Assembly (NCBI GenBank): GCA_003609755.1
Contig: AP017991.1
Span: 3,459,001 to 3,523,000 of the forward strand
Direction: 5' to 3'
Source of the DNA: Planktothrix agardhii NIES-204
GTDB lineage: Bacteria > Cyanobacteriota > Cyanobacteriia > Cyanobacteriales > Microcoleaceae
Length of the DNA: 64,000 nt
The position numbers were made by a program, and so were the translations under genes. Under the pieces are notes generated by a model. That model saw only the letters and a program-made list of their open reading frames with translations, was not told the DNA's origin and searched no databases. Positions 53,313-62,927 of the stretch are shown one piece after another (the first letter of the stretch is position 1; each line of letters begins with the position of its first letter).

Positions 53313-54062
53313 TTAATCCTCCTCTTGTTTACCCAAATAAACCTCAATCACCCTAGGGTCATTTTGAACTTCATCCATATCTCCTTGACATAATACCGAA
53401 CCTTGATGTAAAACCGTCACAGTTCTGGCAATTTGTCGGACAAATTCCATATCATGTTCAATCACAATAATCGAGTGACTTTCTGCTAATGCTAACAGCA
53501 AATTACCCACATTTTCCGTTTCTTCATCCGTAAGTCCCGCCACGGGTTCATCTACTAATAATAAATCGGGAGATTGTGCTACTAACATCCCAATTTCTAA
53601 CCGTTGTTTTTCCCCGTGAGACAGTAACGCCGCCGGAAAATCGGCTTTAGCAATTAACCCAATTGTATCTAAAAGTCCCGCAACGTTTCTAATTTCTGGC
53701 CCTGTAGTCCGTTGAAATAGGGTGGGAAATACATTTTTATTGCGGTTACAAGCTAAACCTAAATTATCTCTAACTGTTAAATTTAGATAAATTCTAGGGG
53801 TTTGAAATTTCCGCCCAACTCCAAAACAAGCAATTTGATATTCGGGCATTTTTTTTAAATTACGCCCTTTAAAAAATACCTGTCCGCTCGTGGGTTGAAC
53901 TTTTCCGGTAATCACATCCAAAAAAGTAGTTTTACCCGCTCCATTGGGGCCAATAATTACTCGCAATTCCCCCACATCCATACTAAATGTTAAGTGATTG
54001 AGGGCTTTGAATCCATCAAAACTGACGGTGACATCATTAATTTCTAAAATTTTAGCATTCAT
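53313..54062 (-). CDS. urtD: Urea ABC transporter ATPase UrtD
   Basis: 249 residues. Walker A IGPNGAGKTTFLDVITG near 36, signature LLSHGEKQRLEIGML near 145 (SHGEK, the UrtD form of the C-loop), Walker B DLLLVDEPVAGLTDEE near 165 and switch His in IVIEHDMEF. Membrane-associated partner of UrtE. It starts 4 bases after urtC ends. Confidence 0.95.
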   Translation of the reverse strand: MNAKILEINDVTVSFDGFKALNHLTFSMDVGELRVIIGPNGAGKTTFLDVITGKVQPTSGQVFFKGRNLKKMPEYQIACFGVGRKFQTPRIYLNLTVRDNLGLACNRNKNVFPTLFQRTTGPEIRNVAGLLDTIGLIAKADFPAALLSHGEKQRLEIGMLVAQSPDLLLVDEPVAGLTDEETENVGNLLLALAESHSIIVIEHDMEFVRQIARTVTVLHQGSVLCQGDMDEVQNDPRVIEVYLGKQEED

Positions 54063-54066
54063 GGTT

Positions 54067-55245
54067 TTAATCTTTGGTTATTTTCTGTTCAAATTCCTCT
54101 CTTTCTAACTCTATTTCCTGGTCTTCTTCTAAACTGGGATAGGTCGCCACGGGCTTAGGAAATCCGAATAAGGCACGAATTTTATCAAAGCTAAAGTTTC
54201 GTACCCATCCCACAATTCCATCGGGTAATATTGTCACTACAATTAAGAATAATGCCCCTTGAAAAAATAGCCAAACTTCGGGGAATTGTTCACTTAAGAC
54301 AGTTCTTCCCAAGCGGACTAATAGGGTTCCTAAAATTGCCCCAATTAAACTTCCTCGCCCTCCCACAGCCACCCAAATCACCATTTCAATAGAAAAGGCA
54401 ACATCCATCGCATTCGGGGTAATAATTCCGGTTTGGACGGTATACAGAGCCCCGGCAATTCCGGCAAATGCTCCCGAAATCGCAAAGACTAAAACCTTAA
54501 ACCAAGTAGGATTATAACCGGAGAATCTCAACCGAAATTCATCATCTCGAATCGCTATTAATAAGTTACCAAACCGTCCACTGGTTAACCAACGACAGAT
54601 TAAATAGGTAGCAATTAAAAACAGAATTGTGATTTCATAAAATGCTAACTGAACAGGGGCAGAGCCGACAACAAATCCAAAAATTTTATCGGTTTCTGTT
54701 TTTAACCCGTTGGTTCCATTAATGAGTTGTTGTTGACCATTAAAAAAGTTAAAGAAAACGATTAATGCCGCTTGGGTAATAATTGAAAAATATACCCCTT
54801 TAATTCGGTTTCTAAAGACTAAATACCCTAATAATCCGGCCACAATCCCCGGAATAATAATTACGGCAAAGAGGGTAAAGCTAAAGGAATAAAAGGGTTT
54901 CCATAACCAAGGTAAATCATTCACCCCATAGAGAGTAAAAAAATCGGGGATTTGTCCGGCGGGAAGTTGCAATTTTAGGTACATGGCTAGGGCATAACCA
55001 CCTAATGCAAAAAAGATCCCATGTCCTAAACTGAGTAATCCCGTATATCCCCAGATTAAATCAATCCCTAATGCCGCAATGGCTAAGGCGAGAAATCGAC
55101 CCAATAATTGTAACCGAAAAGTAGGTAAGATTAAGGGCATAATTATGGCAAAAAACAAGCCAAGTGCCATAATTATTGACCCTTCAATCAGCTTTTTTTT
55201 GTGTTTCTGCTTCTGGGTTTGAGGTAGAATAACATCATTGTTCAT
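54067..55245 (-). CDS. urtC: Urea ABC transporter permease UrtC
   Basis: 392 residues, about eight to ten hydrophobic segments. Features: ALGIDLIWGYTGLLSLGHGIFFALGGYALAMYL, GVYFSIITQAALIVFFNFFNGQQQLINGTNG, and the EAA-like loop RFGNLLIAIRDDEFRLRFSGYNPTWFKVLVF near 225-260. The C-terminus is a long charged tail (EEDQEIELEREEFEQK). Start overlaps the urtB stop in ATGA fashion. Confidence 0.95.
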   Translation of the reverse strand: MNNDVILPQTQKQKHKKKLIEGSIIMALGLFFAIIMPLILPTFRLQLLGRFLALAIAALGIDLIWGYTGLLSLGHGIFFALGGYALAMYLKLQLPAGQIPDFFTLYGVNDLPWLWKPFYSFSFTLFAVIIIPGIVAGLLGYLVFRNRIKGVYFSIITQAALIVFFNFFNGQQQLINGTNGLKTETDKIFGFVVGSAPVQLAFYEITILFLIATYLICRWLTSGRFGNLLIAIRDDEFRLRFSGYNPTWFKVLVFAISGAFAGIAGALYTVQTGIITPNAMDVAFSIEMVIWVAVGGRGSLIGAILGTLLVRLGRTVLSEQFPEVWLFFQGALFLIVVTILPDGIVGWVRNFSFDKIRALFGFPKPVATYPSLEEDQEIELEREEFEQKITKD

Positions 55246-56405
55246 AGTTCAGCCGTTCTCCCTTTTTGTGGAAATATTCCTGATGGTTTAACTTGTAAAA
55301 AGGCAATAATTAATACAAAAACCAATACTTTTGCCATACTGGTTGTGGCAAAAAAGTTGAAAAAATCAACAAAGAAAGGCGCGGCGTTCATGTTGGTTAA
55401 TAATAACGCTAGAGTTCCTGAACCAATTAAATAACTGGTAACACCAATCGCAAAGGACGCAATCACAGTTCCGAGGAGATTTCCTACCCCTCCCACCACC
55501 ACCACCATGAAGGTGTCCACAATATAGTTTTGTCCGGTATTCGGGCCGACTGAACCTAATAATGTAATCGCACATCCGGCAATTCCGGCGAGTCCTGAAC
55601 CGATGGCAAAGGTTAGGGCGTCAACGGTATCGGTGGGAATCCCTAAACAGGCGCTCATGGTACGATTTTGGGTAACAGAACGAATCCTTAATCCCCAATT
55701 AGATTTGTTAAAAAACCAATAAATTCCGATTAAACAAAAAATTGTTAAAACAATAATAAAAACCCGGGCATAGGGAATCTGAAATGTTCCTACTTCTAAG
55801 CCTCCTCGCAACCAAGGCGGGGCACTAACATCGACATTTCTGGCACTAAACCAAGGTTTTGATAAGGCTTTTTGTCTCTGCCCAATTATTAATCCGATGT
55901 CAAAAGCTATTCCTGATGATAATAGGAATAAAACGGAAACTGCCCACCGTTGAATATTATCCCAATTGGGACGTCGCCGCAGCACCCATAATCCCCCAAA
56001 AAATAGTAGACAAAAGATCACAATTGCGATCACAAAGGTGGTACTCACACTGCGAACCAATTGTTGTAAAATTAAACTAACTCCCCAAGTTGCTAATAAG
56101 GTTTCTAAGGGTCTTCCGTACAAAAATCTAATTACACCTCTTTCTAATGCTAATCCCGCTAAGGCTGTGATGATAAAGGCAATCGGAATTGCAAAAAAAA
56201 TGTAGGTACTAAACAGAGATTCGCCGAAGGATTTGAATATATTTTGCACTACAAACGTTGTATAGGCTCCTAACATAATTAATTCCCCGTGAGCGAGGTT
56301 AATTACACCCATGAGTCCAAAGACAATAGCCAACCCTAATGCTGCCATTAACAGCACTGAACCAATGCTAATTCCATTAAAGATGGCAATTAATAAATCC
56401 TGCAT
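55242..56405 (-). CDS. urtB: Urea ABC transporter permease UrtB
   Basis: 387 residues, LivH-like permease with about eight to nine hydrophobic segments. Typical: SIGSVLLMAALGLAIVFGLMGVINLAHGELIMLGAYTTFVVQN and NWGLRIRSVTQNRTMSACLGIPTDTVDALTFAIGSGLAGIAG, VDTFMVVVVGGVGNLLGTVIASFAIG. Forms the channel with UrtC. 189 bases separate it from urtA, with hairpins in between. Confidence 0.95.
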   Translation of the reverse strand: MQDLLIAIFNGISIGSVLLMAALGLAIVFGLMGVINLAHGELIMLGAYTTFVVQNIFKSFGESLFSTYIFFAIPIAFIITALAGLALERGVIRFLYGRPLETLLATWGVSLILQQLVRSVSTTFVIAIVIFCLLFFGGLWVLRRRPNWDNIQRWAVSVLFLLSSGIAFDIGLIIGQRQKALSKPWFSARNVDVSAPPWLRGGLEVGTFQIPYARVFIIVLTIFCLIGIYWFFNKSNWGLRIRSVTQNRTMSACLGIPTDTVDALTFAIGSGLAGIAGCAITLLGSVGPNTGQNYIVDTFMVVVVGGVGNLLGTVIASFAIGVTSYLIGSGTLALLLTNMNAAPFFVDFFNFFATTSMAKVLVFVLIIAFLQVKPSGIFPQKGRTAEL

Positions 56406-56550
56406 TTTTTAAGAAAAATTCTAAATTAGGTCAGAAAACTGAAAGTTCCTTGATCTTTTCTAAGGGTATATCTCCCTAAATCCCCTTAAAAAAGGAGACT
56501 TTGACTTCTTTAATTTCCCCTTTTAATAAGGAAGACTTTAACTTCAAGTT

Positions 56551-56568
56551 CCCCCCTTTTAAGGGGGG
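56551..56568. promoter_or_regulatory. Strong GC hairpin between urtA and urtB
   Basis: CCCCCCTT and AAGGGGGG lie two bases apart (56551-56568). A weaker CCCC/GGGG-type stem lies at 56474-56500. Placed just after the urtA stop on the minus strand, it may stabilise the urtA mRNA or reduce transcription into urtBCDE, so that the binding protein is made in excess, as is common for ABC importers. Role inferred from position. Confidence 0.55.
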
Positions 56569-56594
56569 CTAGGGGGGATCTAATCTAGGGTTAA

Positions 56595-57920
56595 TTATGT
56601 CGTTTCCATTTTGTATTTTTCCCCTTTCTTGGGATCTGTCCAGTCACAACCAAAGCCTTTTGTGGCGGGAACAAATTGGTTCCAGGGAACTGGATCAACG
56701 GGGCCTTCTGTTGCCCAAACAATGTTAAATAATCCATCATCCCGTACCTGTCCCATCCGCACGGTTTTAGAAATATGATGGTTAGGGAACATCGTAACTT
56801 TGCCGCCAGGAGCATCGAAACTTTGACCGATAGCAGCTAATCTAACCTTATCTAAATCATCGGCTGTTCCCGCTTTTTCTACCGATTGTTTCCACAAATA
56901 CACCATCAAATAAGCGGCTTCCATCGGGTCATTTGTCACCCGATCTGGCCCATATTCGGCTCTAAATGCTTCTACCCATTTCTTATTAATGGGAGTGTCA
57001 ACGGTTTGGAAATAGTTCCAAGCAGCATAGTGACCTAAAAGAAAATCTTTACCAATTTGTCGCACTTCTTCTTCGGCAATACTTACCGACATCACCGGAT
57101 ATTTTTCCGGGGTCATTCCCGCCCCTTGTAACTGTTTGAAGAAAGCTACATTACTATCTCCATTTAAACTATTAAAAATTACACCGCCATTGGGTAATGC
57201 TTGTTTGATTTTAGTAATAATTGGAGTAACTTCCGTATTCCCTAACGGTAAGTAATCTTCCCCTACTGTTGTGCCGCCAATGGCTGCTAATTGTTCCTTA
57301 ATAATATTGTTAGCTGTGCGGGGAAAAACATAGTCAGAGCCAACTAAGAAAAACTCCTTACCCTTATTATCAAATAACCATTGTACGGCAGGTTCAATTT
57401 GTTGGTTAGGGGCGGCTCCAGTATAAAAAATGTTTTTAGAACATTCTTGACCTTCATATTGAACCGGATACCATAACATATGATTTCTGGATTCAAAGAT
57501 ATCTTTTACCGCTTTCCGACTGGCAGATGTCCAGCACCCAAAAACCGTGACAACCTTATCTTGATCGATTAATTTTTGGGCTTTTTCGGCAAAAGTTGGC
57601 CAGTCAGAAGCACCATCTTCAACTACGGCTTCAATTTGTTTACCGAGGACGCCACCATTGGCGTTAATTTCTTTAATGGCTAACTTCTCTGCTTCAACAA
57701 CCGTGGTTTCACTAATTGCCATTGTTCCACTTAAGGAGTGAAGAATTCCCACCTTAATTGTATCGCCATTACTCGTAGGGGTTGCTGTGGGAGTTGCGGT
57801 GGAGGTTGAGCTAGTGGTATTATTGGTAGCAGGGTTGGCACATCCTTTCAGAAACAGGGTGCTTCCAAAGGCCGCCGAACCATAAACCAAGAATTTGCGT
57901 CTACCGAAATTTTTTTTCAC
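56595..57920 (-). CDS. urtA: Urea ABC transporter substrate-binding protein UrtA
   Basis: 441 residues. N-terminal twin Arg (Arg7-Arg8 in [10 protein letters not shown]) and lipobox LKGC (Cys27), so a lipoprotein possibly exported by Tat. A Thr/Ser/Asn-rich linker leads to the binding fold: [61 protein letters not shown]. Urea-type hallmarks are [26 protein letters not shown] and [15 protein letters not shown]. First gene of the urt operon. The 5' leader is about 180 bases after an NtcA-type promoter. Confidence 0.96.
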   Translation of the reverse strand: MKKNFGRRKFLVYGSAAFGSTLFLKGCANPATNNTTSSTSTATPTATPTSNGDTIKVGILHSLSGTMAISETTVVEAEKLAIKEINANGGVLGKQIEAVVEDGASDWPTFAEKAQKLIDQDKVVTVFGCWTSASRKAVKDIFESRNHMLWYPVQYEGQECSKNIFYTGAAPNQQIEPAVQWLFDNKGKEFFLVGSDYVFPRTANNIIKEQLAAIGGTTVGEDYLPLGNTEVTPIITKIKQALPNGGVIFNSLNGDSNVAFFKQLQGAGMTPEKYPVMSVSIAEEEVRQIGKDFLLGHYAAWNYFQTVDTPINKKWVEAFRAEYGPDRVTNDPMEAAYLMVYLWKQSVEKAGTADDLDKVRLAAIGQSFDAPGGKVTMFPNHHISKTVRMGQVRDDGLFNIVWATEGPVDPVPWNQFVPATKGFGCDWTDPKKGEKYKMETT

Positions 57921-58331
57921 GATGACTATTTAGCGATTTTACTTAAAATTTTCCTCGAAGAATAGGCTACTTTCTTTACCATATCTATAACCATGAGTTG
58001 GTTAAATTGAAACATCGAGCAGTAGATAAAAACACTTAAAAATTAACAATTTACTGCAATTCGATGAAGATATGGTATGGTCAATTTCCTATTCAGGCTT
58101 CGTATAATAAAGGAGTTTTGCATAGTAAATTGTAGTCTACAATACAAAATATTAATAATTAATAATCAAACCTTAGAAAAATCAATGACTCTTTAAATCA
58201 GTTGATGAGCTAGAGTATTTATTACATCAGCTTTTAAATGAAGGAGAGTTATTTTTTAAATGAGGACGTAAACTTAAAAACAAAGGTAATGCTATAATCA
58301 CAGTTTAAATAAACAACAGCTTAATCAAAAT
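57921..58331. other. 411-base intergenic region between urtA and the S9 peptidase
   Basis: Divergent promoters. It holds the urtA NtcA promoter (see 58104-58145) and, on the plus strand, a TATAAT at 58292-58297 suited to the S9 peptidase gene. A short frame near 58200-58263 (VDELEYLLHQLLNEGELFFK) may be the rest of an antitoxin-like gene but is too short to call. Confidence 0.6.
58104..58145 (-). promoter_or_regulatory. NtcA-activated promoter of urtA
   Basis: On the minus strand, GTATTGTAGACTAC (58145-58132) fits the NtcA consensus GTA-N8-TAC exactly. After 22 bases comes TATTAT (58109-58104), fitting the TAN3T -10 box. This is the class II arrangement (site replacing the -35) of nitrogen-starvation genes in cyanobacteria. 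Predicted transcription start is about 58097, 177 bases before the urtA ATG. Confidence 0.9.
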
Positions 58332-60245
58332 ATGAGCAAAAAAACCGAAAAATATGGGTCTTGGAAATCTCCCATTACCGCCGATTTAATCGTAGAAGGA
58401 ACCGTTGGACTCGGTGGTTTAACCTGGGATGGGGATAATATTTATTGGACAGAAGGACGGTCATCAGAAGCGGGACGCAGTGTGATTGTTCGTTTGACTC
58501 CTGATAATCAATTAAGTGATGTGACTCCTCAGTCTTTTAATATTAGAACTCGGGTTCATGAATATGGGGGGGGTTCCTATATTGTTAATCAAGGAACAGT
58601 TTATTTTTCTAATTTTGTTGATCAACGTCTTTACAAACAGAACATTCAAGGAGAAAATACACCCTATCAAATTACTCCCAACCCTATCACCCCAGAAGCA
58701 GAATATCGTTATACGGATGGGGTAATTAATACTCAAAATCAACGGTTAATTTGTGTTAGAGAAGATCATACCGAAGGGGGAGAACCTGTTAATACCATTG
58801 TCAGTATTAATCTGAATAATAGTGAGGATATTCGGGTTTTAGTCGAGGGTAATGATTTTTATGCCTTTCCTCGTTTAAATCCCGATGGTAACAAATTATC
58901 TTGGATTTCATGGAATCATCCAAATATGCCTTGGGATGGGACGGAATTATGGGTTGCTGAGGTTAATTCTGAGGGGTTATTAGGAGAAAAAGTATTAATT
59001 GCGGGAGGTTTAGAAGAATCTATTTTTCAACCCCAATGGTCGCCAGATGGGGTGTTATATTTTGTAAGCGATCGCTCGAATTGGTGGAACTTATATCGCT
59101 ATACTGGAAAGATAGAACCTCTATATCCCATGGCTGCGGAATTTGGTTTACCGCTTTGGGTTTTTGGAATGTCAACTTATGGGTTTAGTTCCGCAGAAAA
59201 GATTATTTGTACCTACAGTAAAAATGGGAATTGGTATCTAGCAAGTTTGGATACTAAAACTCTGAAATTAGAGGATATTGAGATACCTTATACTGCTATT
59301 GATGGCTTAACTGTTTCAGGAAATCAAGTGTTATTTATTGGCAGTTCTCCCATAGAAAGTAGTGCTATTGTGCAACTTAATTTAGACACGGGAGAACTCG
59401 AAGTATTACGACGTTCTAGTCAAATTGTACTAGATAAAGGCTATTTATCCGTACCTCAACCAATAGAATTCCCTACAGAAAATGGGAAAACTGCCTATGG
59501 ATTTTTCTATCCTCCTCAAAACAAAGATTATCAAGTTTCAGAGGGAGAAAAACCGCCTTTAGTTGTTAAAAGTCATGGTGGGCCAACGGCGGCTACTTCT
59601 AGCAGTTTGAGCTTAAAAAATCAATACTGGACAAGTCGAGGATTTGCGGTTTTAGACGTCAATTATGGGGGAAGTACGGGTTACGGGCGGGAGTACCGTC
59701 AACGGTTAAATAAAAGTTGGGGAATTGTGGATGTGGATGATTGTTGTAACGGGGCAAAATATCTGGCAGAACAGGGTTTCGTGGACGGAAATCGAATGGC
59801 AATTGCGGGCGGAAGTGCGGGCGGTTATACTACTTTATGTGCTTTAACATTTAAGGATCTATTTAAGGCGGGGGCTAGTTATTATGGAGTCAGTGATTTA
59901 GCAGCTTTAGCAACGGATACCCATAAATTTGAATCCCGTTATTTGGATGGTTTAATTGGGATTTATCCAGAAGAAAAGGCTATTTATCAACAGCGTTCTC
60001 CGATTTATCATGTTGATAAATTATCCTGTCCGGTGATATTCTTTCAGGGTTCAGAGGATAAAATTGTGCCTCCCAACCAAGCAGAAATAATGGTAGAAGC
60101 GTTAAAAGCGAAAGGAGTTACGGTGGAATATGTTCTGTTTGAAGGAGAGCAACATGGCTTCAGGAAAGCGGAAAATATTAAACGTACTATTGATGGTGAA
60201 TTTGGTTTTTATGCCAAAATTTTTGGTTTTGAACCTGCAAAATAA
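58332..60245 (+). CDS. S9 family prolyl oligopeptidase-like peptidase
   Basis: 637 residues. N-terminal beta-propeller (about 1-370) with repeats such as WSPDGVLYFVSDRSNWWNLYRY, then an alpha/beta-hydrolase domain. Nucleophile Ser in GGSAGGYTTLCAL near 496-508; the Asp lies in FFQGSEDKIVPPNQAE near 575 and the His in GEQHGFRKAENI near 613. No signal peptide. Family members cut short peptides or act as acylaminoacyl peptidases. No pathway link to its neighbours. Confidence 0.92.
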   Translation: MSKKTEKYGSWKSPITADLIVEGTVGLGGLTWDGDNIYWTEGRSSEAGRSVIVRLTPDNQLSDVTPQSFNIRTRVHEYGGGSYIVNQGTVYFSNFVDQRLYKQNIQGENTPYQITPNPITPEAEYRYTDGVINTQNQRLICVREDHTEGGEPVNTIVSINLNNSEDIRVLVEGNDFYAFPRLNPDGNKLSWISWNHPNMPWDGTELWVAEVNSEGLLGEKVLIAGGLEESIFQPQWSPDGVLYFVSDRSNWWNLYRYTGKIEPLYPMAAEFGLPLWVFGMSTYGFSSAEKIICTYSKNGNWYLASLDTKTLKLEDIEIPYTAIDGLTVSGNQVLFIGSSPIESSAIVQLNLDTGELEVLRRSSQIVLDKGYLSVPQPIEFPTENGKTAYGFFYPPQNKDYQVSEGEKPPLVVKSHGGPTAATSSSLSLKNQYWTSRGFAVLDVNYGGSTGYGREYRQRLNKSWGIVDVDDCCNGAKYLAEQGFVDGNRMAIAGGSAGGYTTLCALTFKDLFKAGASYYGVSDLAALATDTHKFESRYLDGLIGIYPEEKAIYQQRSPIYHVDKLSCPVIFFQGSEDKIVPPNQAEIMVEALKAKGVTVEYVLFEGEQHGFRKAENIKRTIDGEFGFYAKIFGFEPAK

Positions 60246-60357
60246 ACCAATTTAACTGTAGGGGTAATTCATGAATTACCCCTACATATAGGGTTACATC
60301 CCCAAATTTGCGTAAGTCCCGTATATAATGGTCTATAAACAGATAGCATGAATTATT

Positions 60358-61101
60358 ATGTCTGTCACACCGATTCAACCTCCTACGATTGATTTAACTG
60401 AAGTTATTACCGAGGATGATACTCCTGTGGATAATTTTTTATCTGCAAAGTTACAGCGTTTATTAGTTGAATGTTTATATAGTTCTTGGCAAAGATTAGG
60501 AGAAAATTCAACATTTTTAGCTGATGCAAATGTGGGTATTTTCTATGCACTCCGTCATCCTCCCATTGTACCCGATGTATTTTTATCTTTAGATGTGGAA
60601 GTTCCGCCGGATTTTCGAGAAAAACGAAATCGGACTTATTTTATTTGGGAGTTTGGAAAACCTCCCGATGTGGTGATTGAAATTGTTTCTAATCAAGAAG
60701 GAAATGAACTCGGAAGTAAGTTAATTAATTATGCCCGGATGCGGGTAACATATTATGTTGTGTTTGACCCGTTACAACAATTGGGCGATATTTTATTACG
60801 AGTTTATGTTCTACGGGAGGGAAACTATCAATTATTGGAAACAACAGAAATTGAAAATCAATCAATATTTTGGTTAGAACAAGTTGGTTTAGGATTAACT
60901 ATTTGGTCAGGAATATATGAAGAAAAACAGGATTTTTGGTTACGGTGGTGTGATGATCAAGGGGTGATTATTCCTACCGGAAAAGAACGGGCTGAACGGG
61001 CTGAAAAATCTCGGCGTAACGCTATTCCTCGGTTACGAGAAATGGGGTTAACAAACGAACAAATTGCTGAAGCGTTAGGTTTAGATATGGGAGAGGTTTA
61101 A
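60358..61101 (+). CDS. Uma2 family endonuclease-like protein
   Basis: 247 residues. Family motifs: EDDTPVDNFLSAKLQRLLVECLYSSW near 20, PPIVPDVFLSLDVEVP near 73, PPDVVIEIVSNQEGNELGSKLINYARMRVTYYVVFDP near 101 with the catalytic Glu. The C-terminus ends with an HTH-like IPRLREMGLTNEQIAEALGLDMGEV, which differs from the coiled coil of the other Uma2 (19141). Role unknown. Confidence 0.88.
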   Translation: MSVTPIQPPTIDLTEVITEDDTPVDNFLSAKLQRLLVECLYSSWQRLGENSTFLADANVGIFYALRHPPIVPDVFLSLDVEVPPDFREKRNRTYFIWEFGKPPDVVIEIVSNQEGNELGSKLINYARMRVTYYVVFDPLQQLGDILLRVYVLREGNYQLLETTEIENQSIFWLEQVGLGLTIWSGIYEEKQDFWLRWCDDQGVIIPTGKERAERAEKSRRNAIPRLREMGLTNEQIAEALGLDMGEV

Positions 61102-61149
61102 CCCTCTTTTATCAACGTTTTCTCAAATTTATTTAGAGGATAGTGAAAA

Positions 61150-62307
61150 ATGAAAATAGAATCTATTACAGTCCAAAAATTCAAGCGATTTGATAATCTT
61201 GAAGTTTCTTTTAAAAACAAGACGCTTCAAGAGGTTACAAATCGCTTTCTGATACTGGGTGATAATGGTACAGGGAAAACAACACTTTTGCAGGCAATTG
61301 CGCTTCCATTAGCACTAGCGACTAAACAGCGTACAACAGTATATGATTTCGATTGGGTGGGTTTTTTGCCCGGTCGTTTTTTTGCTTGGGGTTCTCCACA
61401 TATTGAATTAGAAATATCATTTGAAGATGAGGAACTTGAGGCAACAAAATCAGTCGCCCAAAGATGGTATGAGGCACAACCCATTGAATTTCGTCCTCAG
61501 AATTTTGTTGAACCGGGGAATAATCGCTTAGTTAAATTAATTTTGAATGGTGAATACTGGAAAGTTGGAGAAAATAATGATCAGCAAGAACGCGCTCAGT
61601 TTCAAGGACGTTATTATGCTCAAAAATTATTGAACAGAGATCCATCGATTCGCTCAGAATTCTCGAAACTTCCCGGTATATTCTGGTTCGATCAGTTTCG
61701 GAATCTGGGTTCAAAACCAACTCCAGAAAGTGGCGGAGATGGTTTTAGAGAGACTGCTGCTGAAATCTCATTTGAGTCGGGAGTTGGGCATTTGCGTCAA
61801 TATTTAATTCAATGGAAACAATGGAAGCAATGGAAACAAAAACCACAATCTTACAATTATTCAGTTGACTACCTTTCGCAATTAGAGATGCTTTACAAGA
61901 AGGTTTTTCCAGATCGTTCATTCATCGGTATAGAATATCAACCGAGTCATGATTCTCCAACCGAACAAAATACTTATTTCACACTGAATGATGGGCATAG
62001 AACCTATGACATTGTTGAAATGTCAGCAGGAGAACAGTCTGTTTTTCCGATGTTATATGAAATCGTTAGACAGCAAATCGCATACTCAATTGTTTTGGTA
62101 GACGAAATTGATCTAAACCTACATCCACCTGTAGCACAACTTTTAGTTAATCAACTTCCTAAAATTGCCCCTACCTGTCAATTTATGCAGATTATACTGC
62201 GGCTAGAATTGCGCTGTCTCTTTCTCGTCAACGACTTTTACCACTTCAGAACTGTTGGGGAAATACAGGGGGTCAACACCCATTTCCAGATGCTCTCAGC
62301 GAGTTAG
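61150..62307 (+). CDS. AAA ATPase, SMC/AbiEii-like, 3' end lost
   Basis: 385 residues. ATP-binding of the AAA_21/AAA_23 (ABC-like) type: Walker A GDNGTGKTT at 37-45, signature-like EMSAGEQSVFPM near 293, Walker B SIVLVDEIDLNLHP near 314-327. After LVNQLPKIAPTCQFM (about 342) the sequence changes to LRLELRCLFLV and so on, and the H-loop (usually a THS) that should follow is missing. A deletion joined this gene to a different frame (62163-62630). Such ATPases serve in DNA repair and in phage-defence pairs; activity is doubtful here because the H-loop is lost. Tandem QWKQWKQWKQ repeat near 221. Confidence 0.8.
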   Translation: MKIESITVQKFKRFDNLEVSFKNKTLQEVTNRFLILGDNGTGKTTLLQAIALPLALATKQRTTVYDFDWVGFLPGRFFAWGSPHIELEISFEDEELEATKSVAQRWYEAQPIEFRPQNFVEPGNNRLVKLILNGEYWKVGENNDQQERAQFQGRYYAQKLLNRDPSIRSEFSKLPGIFWFDQFRNLGSKPTPESGGDGFRETAAEISFESGVGHLRQYLIQWKQWKQWKQKPQSYNYSVDYLSQLEMLYKKVFPDRSFIGIEYQPSHDSPTEQNTYFTLNDGHRTYDIVEMSAGEQSVFPMLYEIVRQQIAYSIVLVDEIDLNLHPPVAQLLVNQLPKIAPTCQFMQIILRLELRCLFLVNDFYHFRTVGEIQGVNTHFQMLSAS

Positions 62308-62630
62308 ACTGCCGTACTGGAATACAAAATATTGTGAATAACTATGAGCAAAATCAAATTGTTAGAGTAGAAGATGTTCTGCATTCTTTTGAACAATTAC
62401 TTTCAACCTGCCACCCTGGGAGACATCGGTTTCAACACTTTCTAACTTTCTTTTCTGGTAAAGATCTACTTTGTGGAATGAGAGCAGCATTAATAGATTT
62501 CACACTTGGGGAGCCTTTTATTTTTAGAGAACGGGTTGTTAAAGGAATTGAGAACTCAACAGAAGATGTTTGGACTTGGTTGCCAGAATGGGAGGAACTT
62601 AGGCAACAGGTTCAAAACTTTAGTTATTGA
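62163..62630 (+). pseudogene. 3' fragment of an unknown gene joined to the ATPase
   Basis: In a different frame from the ATPase, the segment from about 62180 reads YADYTAARIALSLSRQRLLPLQNCWGNTGGQHPFPDALSELDCRTGIQNIVNNYEQ (shown as joined short phrases), then VEDVLHSFEQLLSTCHPGRHRFQHFLTFFSGKDLLCGM and WTWLPEWEELRQQVQNF. Its GTG at 62334 is only an internal start. The frame is open from 62163 (stop at 62160). It looks like the last 150 codons of a separate gene that once lay downstream of the ATPase. I do not recognise the family. Confidence 0.65.
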
Positions 62631-62653
62631 GTTAGTTTCTCTGATAATAACCT

Positions 62654-62821
62654 TCAAATATCTTTAGACACAGAACGCCGTTTTCTGATTCCTTTGGTTA
62701 AAATTGCTAATAAAAATCCTGTTAAAAATGATAATTCTAAAGCCGGATTTTGAGTAGTTAACAGGAAAGACCCAACAATTGAAATAGCAGCTACCGTGTA
62801 AACAATCTGTTTGGGTTTCAT
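62654..62821 (-). CDS. Small hydrophobic protein
   Basis: 55 residues from the ATG at 62821 (frame open to 62854). Two hydrophobic stretches, IVYTVAAISIVGSFLL (about 5-20) and LSFLTGFLLAILT (about 30-42), with a basic tail KGIRKRRSVSKD: a small inner-membrane hairpin with the tail in the cytosol. AAGG precedes the start. Divergent from miaB. Similar tiny proteins are common before miaB in cyanobacteria, but no name is known to me. Confidence 0.5.
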   Translation of the reverse strand: MKPKQIVYTVAAISIVGSFLLTTQNPALELSFLTGFLLAILTKGIRKRRSVSKDI

Positions 62822-62927
62822 TTTTTTAACCTTAAAGATCACAAAACTAGACAAAATGAATTATAATAAACTCTGTAGAAAGGCTAAATTTAACCTTTCT
62901 CAAGAGATAGGAGACTTCTAAAATTCG

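Noticed and set aside
55366-55575. 69-residue frame with a Gly-rich run on the minus strand
   Set aside because: Out-of-frame reading of urtB; its Gly run comes from the VVVVVGGVG-type codons of the permease.
58200-58263. Short frame VDELEYLLHQLLNEGELFFK as an antitoxin remnant
   Set aside because: Only about 20 residues and no recognisable partner.
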